Source: Comamonas odontotermitis (GTDB lineage Bacteria; Pseudomonadota; Gammaproteobacteria; Burkholderiales; Burkholderiaceae_C). From it: a stretch of DNA of 64,000 nucleotides. Both the position numbers and the translations under genes were made by a program. The stretch lies in the NCBI RefSeq assembly GCF_014207855.1, contig NZ_JACHKZ010000001.1:372001-436000 (forward strand), in the 5' to 3' direction. Every line of letters starts with the position of its first letter. Position 1 is the first letter of the stretch. The notes beneath the pieces were generated by a model that saw only the letters and a program-made list of their open reading frames with translations, was not told the origin of the DNA and made no database searches. Below are positions 52,972 through 60,115 of the stretch, in pieces.

Positions 52972-54698
52972 TGCGCTTGCCGGCCCCGCTCAGCCTTCTC
53001 TTCAGCAACCAATTGCTCAATCAGCTGCGTCGCCAAGTCTTCCCGTTCTTGCCGACTCAGCGCCACGGCTTTCGAAGCAATCTCCATGGGTTGGACGTCG
53101 CCGAACATAGCCTGTAGCGCTTCGTTGCGAAGCCTGAGATAGCGAGAAAACTCATCATCAGGATGGAAGAATCTGAAGCCCAAGCGATTCAGCTCTGAAT
53201 TGACTTTGTCAAGGGCTTTTTGCTCCTCTGCAGTCAAGGATTCGACCACTGAAAGCGCTCTTTGTTGCTCTAGCAAAAGCTGCGTTGAGCCATCGAGCGA
53301 CGAGGCGATGCCAAACATGTCGCTGGTCACAATGGCTGCATAGCCCATGCCCCTGGGCGCCATCTCCGGGAAGCATGAAACAATTTGCCGCTGCTCCCCC
53401 GTTTTGTGCATCTGCAGAATTTGCACCTGCTCACGATCCAGCTCGGCAATTGCGAGAGGATTGTGCGTGGTCAGCAGTATGTGACTAGTCTCCTCCCGCT
53501 TGGTCCCGCCCGTGATGAACTGTTTCAGGTAGTGGATGTAATCGACGCTCCAACGGGGATTCAAGTGGGTGTCAGGCTCGTCCAACAAGAAGAGACTCTC
53601 CTCTTCGGCAGTGAAGCGTAGCAAACCCAAGACAGTTAGCAACTGTTGTTCGCCCTCGCTCAGTTCACGAAACGTCACGCTGCCATCATTCTTTTTCAGG
53701 CGCACCCGGATTCGGACTTCGTCGATCAGCTGAGACACATACGTGCTCTCCAGATCACGAAAGAACATCGCAGGCTCTTGCTTACCAACCAATTGGCGGA
53801 GTGCCTCAACGTTCTTGACGTAGAGGTACTTGAACTGCAAGGTCTTCTCGTTCCAGATAGACGTGGAAACCCGGCGACTGAGCTCGATGGGCGCCAGCGC
53901 CACCTCTTGCAATCGAGCGAGAAAGCTGCTGACCACCCCTCGCGCATTCCAGAATCGGGGATCACCATCCGGTGCTTTAGATTTCCACGGCGGTTGCCTC
54001 AGCACGAAGAGCACTGATTCCAGCCCCTCCTCGGGATCGATACCGAGATGTTCATCAAGAAACTTCCGAACAAACTCCGGCTGATGAATCAGAAACGCCA
54101 GCAACACAAACTGGCTATGGACCGGCATGGCGTAAAAGAGTCGCTTCAGACCGGGGTCTTCTCCATTACGGAGCTTGCCGTCGAACTTTTCCAAGTAAGG
54201 CTTGAAGATTTCGTGCATACGCGGGCTTTCACCCGAGTAGTAACTGAACACGTAGCGCGGCAGATACGGCGAGCCATCAGCAGCCAGATCGCTGAACCTG
54301 ATCTCGCTTCCACGGAGCGCCGAAACCGTCGGCCCGCCCTCCGGAATCGGCAGTAATGAGTTCTTACCGCGCGCCTCGTCATCGGTCGCCACATGAACCT
54401 TGTAGGGTTCGTTGACTCTGTCAGGATCCGCGTCGATATGGATATGGCGCAGCGACGCACCTGCGCCCATGCGATAAGCAAGCTGGAATGCAAAAACTGG
54501 CCTTCTCTCTTTGGCTATCAGGTCACGAAAAAGGATGGCCAGTGCTTCGAGCGCATTTGACTTGCCCGTGCCGTTCCAACCGATAACTACCGTGACCCAA
54601 TGATCTTGGTCGAAGTCAATCGTGACGTCTTTGAGGTTCTTGAACCGATGAGTCGGGCTGTCCTTGGCGCTGCCGATGGTGAGCTTGTCCAGACGCAT
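52968..54698 (-). CDS. ABC-type AAA ATPase (PtuA-like)
   Basis: 576 residues. Walker A GWNGTGKS (40-47), ABC signature LSEGE (346-350), Walker B LLDEPDTH (371-378) and switch His in TTHNP (410-414). The long middle insertion and C-terminal helical tail are typical of the OLD/RecF/PtuA group of defence ATPases. It lies two bases after hsdS and overlaps the HNH gene. It is not a canonical type I subunit. Confidence 0.8.
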   Translation of the reverse strand: MRLDKLTIGSAKDSPTHRFKNLKDVTIDFDQDHWVTVVIGWNGTGKSNALEALAILFRDLIAKERRPVFAFQLAYRMGAGASLRHIHIDADPDRVNEPYKVHVATDDEARGKNSLLPIPEGGPTVSALRGSEIRFSDLAADGSPYLPRYVFSYYSGESPRMHEIFKPYLEKFDGKLRNGEDPGLKRLFYAMPVHSQFVLLAFLIHQPEFVRKFLDEHLGIDPEEGLESVLFVLRQPPWKSKAPDGDPRFWNARGVVSSFLARLQEVALAPIELSRRVSTSIWNEKTLQFKYLYVKNVEALRQLVGKQEPAMFFRDLESTYVSQLIDEVRIRVRLKKNDGSVTFRELSEGEQQLLTVLGLLRFTAEEESLFLLDEPDTHLNPRWSVDYIHYLKQFITGGTKREETSHILLTTHNPLAIAELDREQVQILQMHKTGEQRQIVSCFPEMAPRGMGYAAIVTSDMFGIASSLDGSTQLLLEQQRALSVVESLTAEEQKALDKVNSELNRLGFRFFHPDDEFSRYLRLRNEALQAMFGDVQPMEIASKAVALSRQEREDLATQLIEQLVAEEKAERGRQAQ

Positions 54699-54700
54699 GC

Positions 54701-56455
54701 TCAGCCCACCAACAATTTCAGCTTGTCGTACAGCTTGCGGCCGTCCTCATCGTTGACTGCCTCAACCGCCAGCTTGCCGTCATGGTCCAGCTTACGCAGT
54801 TCAGCGTACAGCTCTTCAACGCGCTCGGTCTGCGCTCCATCGCCCACACCACAGCGGCGGAACGCCTCTTGCGCCGACACCCAGTCGCCCGCCTCGGCGA
54901 GCACGTCGATCAATTTGCTCACCACGGTGGCAATCTCCTTCTGTTGTTTGGTTTTGCGAGCCTTAGGCTGCTTGCCGCGTTCCGACCGCTCAGCACGAAT
55001 ACGTCCCAGCAGTACGCCTGCGGATTCGTCGTTTGGGTCTTGCGGCACCAGTTGGCCAGCAAAGGCGGCTCGCAGGATGTTTTGGCGTTGCGCGGTAGCC
55101 TGTTTGAGAGCTAGTTCTAGGGATTGCTCTTGAGAATCCAGCGTTGAAAGGCTCTCAATAAGCACCCGCATTGCCTCCTCTTGCTCTGAGCGGGGCGCGA
55201 TTGGGACTGGAATTTTTGAAATCTTCCCAACGCTAAGTGTGTACAACCCGCTTGTGGTCGCAGCCAGCTTTGTCAGCTTTTCAATACCACCCAATGAGTT
55301 AAGCCATGTTTCAACAAATCGACTGACAACACCAATAGGCCTCACGCGAATCAAATGATTCTGATGAACCGCATTCGGAATTGATCCATCCCAGACGGCG
55401 CAGCGACCTATCTCGGTAAGACTGCCATTTCCTTCAACAATCAGCACATCGCCCGCAACCAACGCCAAACGTTCAAGCTCGCCAGAAAAGAGCTCAATTT
55501 CATGCACATCATCAAGCTTGAGCTTTCCCCGAGCGACATTGGCCACCCTGAGAAACGGATACTTATTTTCGAGTGGTGCACGAGACGGTTGCTTCTGGAT
55601 TCCCCCCTGAATCTCAGAAACCTGGTCCAAGCTCGCCCACACCCAGCCTACCGGCAAATCCGGCAAATTGGTGGCGTCTGGCTGTGTCGGCACCGGGTAT
55701 TTATTTTGCCAATCCTTTAGCGGCATCTTGCCTTGTTCGTCGAACTTGGCAAGTTGCTTGGCTTCCCAGCGGGCGCGGCGTTCTTGCAGGATGCGTTCGA
55801 GTAGTTGCGCGCCAGATTCATCCGGTGAATGTTCCGCTCGCCACTCTGCGGTGAGCGCGCCATCCACCGCGGATTTCAAGAGCGATTGACGGTACTGCGC
55901 CAGCTTTTTCTGAGCGGCCTTGAGTTCGGCAAATCCTGCATCAACCTCGGGTAGCACTTCTCCCAGTTTGGAAATAATACGAACTTGTTCTGCCACAGGC
56001 GGCAGCGGCACCTTGTGCGCCATGAATGGCCCACGGTTTATATGCATCATTGTGCTGCCATGCAGGTGCTCTGTTTTTTGTAACTGTTGAATTGCCTGCT
56101 TCAGCCAATAGAAAAGCAGTTCCTTGCGGATGACTCGCTCATCCGGAACAACTTTAAAAATGTGTTGATTAACCAAAGCAGGTCCGCGCCGCCACACAAA
56201 CACATCAAGAGTTGCAGACCAACTCATGAGCATGTCACCTGTGTCGATCTTGTAATTGGCTGGCACTTCGATGTTTGTGGTGTTAAGCGCCTTTGACTCG
56301 TCTGTTAGATTTTGGATGCGCACAATCGGCAAGCCACTGGAATCACGGTGGCTGGGCTTGAAAGCAAATCCGTTGATGTATTCACCTGTTTCACCAATAG
56401 GCACCCATTCCCAGCCGTTTGGCAAGGCAGGAATCTGCTCGTTTGCAACGCTCAC
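54701..56455 (-). CDS. hsdS: Type I specificity subunit HsdS
   Basis: 584 residues. Two target-recognition domains (starting LPNGWEWVPIGE and LPVGWVWASLDQ) each followed by a central conserved helix (EQVRIISKLGEVLPEVDAGF and EQEEAMRVLIESLS), so it should recognise a bipartite site. A ~90-residue C-terminal extension (after QPKARKTKQ) is not part of the usual HsdS. It overlaps the short hsdR gene by four bases. Confidence 0.9.
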   Translation of the reverse strand: MSVANEQIPALPNGWEWVPIGETGEYINGFAFKPSHRDSSGLPIVRIQNLTDESKALNTTNIEVPANYKIDTGDMLMSWSATLDVFVWRRGPALVNQHIFKVVPDERVIRKELLFYWLKQAIQQLQKTEHLHGSTMMHINRGPFMAHKVPLPPVAEQVRIISKLGEVLPEVDAGFAELKAAQKKLAQYRQSLLKSAVDGALTAEWRAEHSPDESGAQLLERILQERRARWEAKQLAKFDEQGKMPLKDWQNKYPVPTQPDATNLPDLPVGWVWASLDQVSEIQGGIQKQPSRAPLENKYPFLRVANVARGKLKLDDVHEIELFSGELERLALVAGDVLIVEGNGSLTEIGRCAVWDGSIPNAVHQNHLIRVRPIGVVSRFVETWLNSLGGIEKLTKLAATTSGLYTLSVGKISKIPVPIAPRSEQEEAMRVLIESLSTLDSQEQSLELALKQATAQRQNILRAAFAGQLVPQDPNDESAGVLLGRIRAERSERGKQPKARKTKQQKEIATVVSKLIDVLAEAGDWVSAQEAFRRCGVGDGAQTERVEELYAELRKLDHDGKLAVEAVNDEDGRKLYDKLKLLVG

Positions 56456-57159
56456 GCAACCAACTCCTCATTCATTTCTCGCATCACGGTATCCAGCTCC
56501 TTGCCAAATAAGCCCCACGCCTTCTCAAGCACACCCTTGTCAGCCAGCACCGCATAATCAAAGTCGTCGCGGCTGATGCTGCAACTGCTGGCAGCGTGAT
56601 CCTTCATCAAGCGCAGCCATTCGATCTCTTGCGGCAGCAGGGCGTCTTCCGTGCGGGTGATGCCTTTCGCTTTGGCTGTGGCCAAGGCTGCCTGGACGAT
56701 GGCATCAGGATCCAAGGCCGTGATCAAGGCCTTGCCCAGCTCCCCCACGGGAATGCCGCCACTGGCCTTCTCAATCCGCGCCTTTGCCTTGTCGTCCAAT
56801 TGCTTGGCCAAGCGCACTAGGCGGTTGGCAAGGCTGAGCACGGTGTCGTTGTCTCGGCTGCCCATGGCCACACCCTGCGGCAAGTCCTTCAAGGGCATGC
56901 CGGGCTTCTTCTCCAGCGGGCGACTTTCGGTCTCGAGGCTTTTTTCAACCCCCACGGCGTCGATCAGCACAAAGCGGGTCTTGGCCCCATCCCGGTCAAC
57001 GAACAGCACATAGTCGGCGGGCCCAGTGTCCGTGGGGTATTCGCGCACGGCTACACCTCGTGCCGCGCCCAGGTTGAGTTGCTTCATGTCTTGCACAACC
57101 CAACCTACCGAGATCAGCCTCGCATCAATGGTCTGCCTTGCTTTTGCTTCTGGTGTCAT
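56452..57159 (-). CDS. Strongly shortened HsdR-like protein without nuclease or helicase parts
   Basis: 235 residues with no stop or frameshift. Residues 1-55 match the first ~55 residues of EcoEI-type HsdR (RQTIDARLISVGWVVQD, ADYVLFVDR, including one acidic residue of the nuclease site). Residues ~60-175 match the segment after the helicase (FVLIDAVGV, SLANRLVRLAKQLDDKAKARI), and residues ~177-235 match the extreme C-terminus (RDDFDYAVLADKGVLEKA, LFGKELDTVMREMNEEL). The E-x-K of the nuclease, the whole SF2 motor and part of the C-terminal domain are absent. Retained parts correspond to regions that dock HsdR on the methyltransferase. It cannot restrict on its own. Confidence 0.75.
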   Translation of the reverse strand: MTPEAKARQTIDARLISVGWVVQDMKQLNLGAARGVAVREYPTDTGPADYVLFVDRDGAKTRFVLIDAVGVEKSLETESRPLEKKPGMPLKDLPQGVAMGSRDNDTVLSLANRLVRLAKQLDDKAKARIEKASGGIPVGELGKALITALDPDAIVQAALATAKAKGITRTEDALLPQEIEWLRLMKDHAASSCSISRDDFDYAVLADKGVLEKAWGLFGKELDTVMREMNEELVA

Positions 57160-57184
57160 CCCTGAACACTCCCGTTTTCTCTAT

Positions 57185-57558
57185 TTATGTCGGCCACAGC
57201 CCGGAAAAATCGAATGACAGTTGCCGGTGATGCCGGATGGACAGCAGGTACACCACCTGATGCATCACCGCATAAAGCATCAGGTATTCGCCATGCAGAT
57301 ACACGCGCAGGCTGTCTGCCGTGCTAGCAGGCAACTTACTCAACTGTTCCAGCGCTTCGATCGACTGCGGCGGCTGGTCGAGGTAGCGGCGCCCCATCCG
57401 CGGAAAGCGTGCAAGGTTCGGAGCCACGGTCGCGCGCAGGCCTGCCAGCAGGTCGTCATAGGTAATCGCAGCATCGGCCTCCGTCAGGAAGGCCTCGATG
57501 GAATCGAGTCTCGCAAGGAAGCATCGGTCAGCTCGACGCGATACACAGCCTCAGCCAC
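57185..57558 (-). pseudogene. RelE/ParE-type toxin, frameshifted
   Basis: GTG 57558 overlaps the antitoxin stop. The frame reads AEAVYRVELTDASLRDSIP and hits a stop, while the rest continues in another frame as RLDSIEAFLTEAD, then APNLARFPRMGRRY and a C-terminal LYAVMHQVVYLLSIRHHRQL, typical of plasmid-stabilisation toxins. A one-base change near 57515-57522 breaks the gene. It is probably inactive, unless the frameshift is a sequencing error. Confidence 0.7.
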
Positions 57559-57877
57559 GGCTCTTCACAGGCTTGGTTGCGGACTGCGCGGGGGAACGAC
57601 GCTTTTGAATGGTCGCCAAGGCTTGATCAGCATCTTGGGTGTGCCCTGCAACGATGTCTTCCAAGCCTCTGCGGGCGTCATCAATCAGCAGCAGGTGGAT
57701 GCGCTCGCGCTCCAGTCGGTGATAGTCGTCAAGCCTGTCTGCATCGATCAGTGCTTCATAGCTCTCACCGTTCTTGGTGATGATCTTTTCGGCACCCGCT
57801 TTCACTTGGTCGGCCAGCTCTGAAAGGTTAGAGCGCGCCTGGGTAAACGGCACCACATCACGGGCAGAGATAGACAT
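57551..57877 (-). CDS. Phd/YefM-family antitoxin
   Basis: 108 residues from ATG 57877, preceded by GAAGGA. The N-terminus (SISARDVVPFTQARSNLSELADQVKAG) and ITKNGESYEALI are the Phd/YefM DNA-binding fold; the C-terminal tail would bind the toxin. Intact, beside a broken toxin gene. It probably also provides the promoter and autoregulation of the downstream operon. Confidence 0.85.
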   Translation of the reverse strand: MSISARDVVPFTQARSNLSELADQVKAGAEKIITKNGESYEALIDADRLDDYHRLERERIHLLLIDDARRGLEDIVAGHTQDADQALATIQKRRSPAQSATKPVKSRG

Positions 57878-58031
57878 GGCTGGATCCTTCGAAGGTGACA
57901 CAATTCTGTGCAGTTTACCGGAAGGCCGCTATTGGTCCGAGAGCGGGCCAAGATTCCTGCTGCGCTCTAAGTCCGTAACCAGCCTATAGCTGCTGTAGAC
58001 ATCGATTATGTAGTCCGGTCGAGCGGCTGAT

Positions 58032-58199
58032 GGCCTCATAGGGCTATGCGGCGTGATGCATGGCAAGGTCGCCATCAGCGATGCCAGGACCTTATGCCCG
58101 CTGGACCGGAGTTCCGTGCCGAGCGGCCCAACCGCTGGTCGGCGACTTCACCTACGTCCCCAAATTGCGAGGCTGGCTGTACATGCCATTCTCGTCCTA
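58032..58199 (+). mobile_element. IS3-family OrfB (transposase) fragment
   Basis: Plus-strand translation gives GLIGLCGVMHGKVAISDA, CPLDR and, one frameshift later, VGDFTYVPKLRGWLYM; this is the region around the first catalytic Asp (DFTYV) of IS3-type DDE transposases. It is frameshifted and truncated on both sides. Confidence 0.75.
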
Positions 58200-58374
58200 A
58201 AGCACCTTTCGTAATTTGAGCTCAGAACGCCCAAGTCACCGAATTTCTTTTTCAGGTGCAATACGTTGCCTCCGTCACACCGATCCGGCGACAGACATCG
58301 GCGACGGACGTGCCCGCCTCAGCAAAGCTCGGCGCATAGGCAATTTGCTGTTCAGAAAATTTCGGCCTCTTCAT
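58200..58374 (-). mobile_element. IS407-like OrfA fragment
   Basis: From ATG 58374 the minus strand reads MKRPKFSEQQIAYAPSF and TSVADVCRRIGVTEATY, then after a frameshift LKKKFGDLGV. This is the helix-turn-helix OrfA of IS51/IS407-type elements. It is opposite in strand to the adjacent OrfB fragment, so two insertions or a rearrangement are involved. Confidence 0.8.
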
Positions 58375-58783
58375 TGCTTATCCTTCGCGCCGATTGCCGA
58401 TGTACGAAGGCAACTCTACCCCTAGTTCTAAAACCTCCGTAATTCGGAGGAGACGTCATCCATCGGCTACATCGAACCTGTAGAGGTGTAGGAAAACTTC
58501 TACCTGTAACTCGCCATCCCGCCACGACGATGGCGGGCTAACTTAAACCAAACAGTCTCCGCACCCGAGGCGATTTAACCCCACGCAAGACGTAGACCTC
58601 ATTAAGACCATATCGAATGACGCTCATTAACAACAAATAATTGAAACAAAATCCAACCATATAATGAAAATATCTTGTTGCGTCGGTTTATAGTCGCAAT
58701 AGAATTCAAACACTTACCAAATACCAGCCAACCAGATTTTCTGGCAGAAAATTAAAATCGCTAAATCTCATGCAACATACGCA

Positions 58784-58803
58784 TTATTTTGATTTATTTT
58801 GAT
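58784..58803 (+). promoter_or_regulatory. Perfect tandem TTATTTTGAT repeat upstream of xre
   Basis: Two exact adjacent copies of the 10-base unit, one helical turn apart, end 28 bases before the xre ATG. This phasing suits a dimeric regulator bound on one face, so it may be the autoregulatory site of the Xre protein. Confidence 0.4.
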
Positions 58804-58831
58804 CATCAGTTGGTCTATCCTTGGATGACAC

Positions 58832-59245
58832 ATGTACAAGAATCTGTTGCTCATCCCCGACAAAATTCGTCAGCTTCGCCTCCGCAAAGGCCGAAGTCAG
58901 CGAACTGTTGCCGAACGGGCTGATGTATCCCAATCAGTGTTGTGTGCAATTGAGAACGGGAGACGAGTGGCAGGTCTCGGACAGGTAGAGCGTCTTGGCC
59001 AGGTGCTTGCAAATGGACCTGAAGAGATCGAACAACTCAAGGGACTTGCGGCCCATGACCAAATTGTAGATTTGGTTGCCCAGCGTTACGGTGAGCAAAG
59101 CGCCGAGATAGTATCGCTTGTGCTTCAAGCGAAGGCAGCACTCTCAGAGAGGGAGATGATGAAAATTACATCATTGATCCAGGAGTGCATCACAGCCAAG
59201 AGCCTTCTCGAAAACCCCCGATCGGAGCTAAAGATGAGCCCATAA
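58832..59245 (+). CDS. Xre-family helix-turn-helix regulator of the transposon
   Basis: 137 residues. N-terminal Xre HTH (IRQLRLRKGRSQRTVAERADV, QSVLCAIENGRR) and a helical C-terminal part. Xre genes next to tnsA are common in Tn7-like elements and are thought to keep the transposase or cargo quiet. A tandem 10-base repeat lies upstream. Confidence 0.85.
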   Translation: MYKNLLLIPDKIRQLRLRKGRSQRTVAERADVSQSVLCAIENGRRVAGLGQVERLGQVLANGPEEIEQLKGLAAHDQIVDLVAQRYGEQSAEIVSLVLQAKAALSEREMMKITSLIQECITAKSLLENPRSELKMSP

Positions 59246-59374
59246 ATGACAAACGGCGAGAACCCTCGCGAGTGCCCGCCGCCGTCACGGTTTGCTGGAA
59301 GCTTCACCGGGTAGCACCTGAAGTCTCCCTCATTCCGCCGCCAGCGTCAACTTCCCCCGTTCGCCAGGGGAGGC

Positions 59375-60106
59375 ATGTACTCGTCCTTTAGTAAACATTC
59401 GTGCTCAGAAATGAGTGCGCAGGATATCTACATGCCTACTATTTTCATTAACTGGCCTATTACCGCAGCTCAAATATCGGAACGCATTGAAGCAATCATT
59501 TCCTCTCGTTCACCAAGAAAGGTCATAACCCGTTCCGGGCGAAATGTTCGAGGATATTTTCCCAGCCTCAAATCGCATTCTCGCAAGGAGAAATTCGAGT
59601 CGAATTTGGAGGCCTCCGTCTTAGGAATTCTTGAAATCTCTTCAGCAGTCAAACAACTGAGGACTCATCCTTATGTGTTGCTGCTATCCGGCGGCGCAGA
59701 TACCAAAGACCTGTTCTACACACCAGACGTAGAAATCGAAACTGCAAATGGCAAAGTAATCATTGAAATCAAAGGCCTTCCCTATCTCAAAAGCCAGAAA
59801 TCCAAGACACGTTACCGGTCTATATGCCAAGCACTCCGACGGCAGCGTATCCCCTTCATAACGATTCTCTCTTCAGACATTGAACAGTGGTCGACACAAG
59901 ACGAGGTCCAGCAGCTTTTAAAAGCTCGACCATGGCCGCGTTATGGCACACGCAAGCAGCTTCCATCCGACGTACCAGGCTTAGATGCGGACGAGTGCTC
60001 AGAAGAATTTTTAGAGCGTTGGCGTAAGGCAAGCGAGGAGTGCGATGCCTTGCTATCGCGCTTGATGCGCCGTGGTCCTGACGAAACACTCGCCCAAGTT
60101 GCCTAA
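59375..60106 (+). CDS. tnsA: Transposon endonuclease TnsA
   Basis: Up to 243 residues; ATG 59375 has a purine-rich RBS very close, and ATG 59432 (MPTIFINWP) is an alternative. PD-(D/E)xK nuclease residues: Glu75 or Glu79 in FESNLEASVL, Asp118 in YTPDVEIE, and Glu131/Lys133 in VIIEIKG. TnsA cuts the 5' ends of the element so that it leaves by cut-and-paste. It is nine bases before tnsB. Confidence 0.9.
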   Translation: MYSSFSKHSCSEMSAQDIYMPTIFINWPITAAQISERIEAIISSRSPRKVITRSGRNVRGYFPSLKSHSRKEKFESNLEASVLGILEISSAVKQLRTHPYVLLLSGGADTKDLFYTPDVEIETANGKVIIEIKGLPYLKSQKSKTRYRSICQALRRQRIPFITILSSDIEQWSTQDEVQQLLKARPWPRYGTRKQLPSDVPGLDADECSEEFLERWRKASEECDALLSRLMRRGPDETLAQVA

Positions 60107-60115
60107 GGAGAAGTC

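Larger units (their letters stand above)
57902..58831. other. Region of decayed IS3-family sequence between TA system and transposon core
   Basis: No intact gene is seen in these 930 bases. Two IS3-type fragments (listed separately) fill 58032-58374. From 58440 to 58560 there are short G/C-rich hairpins (CCCGCCA/TGGCGGG at 58525-58544). From 58560 to 58831 the DNA becomes A/T-rich and probably holds the promoter of the xre gene. Confidence 0.6.

Noticed and set aside
58674..58700. Transposon end motif TTGTTGCGTCGG with GTCGCAA
   Set aside because: It resembles the gyrB repeats but the spacing differs by several bases and there is no second copy nearby.
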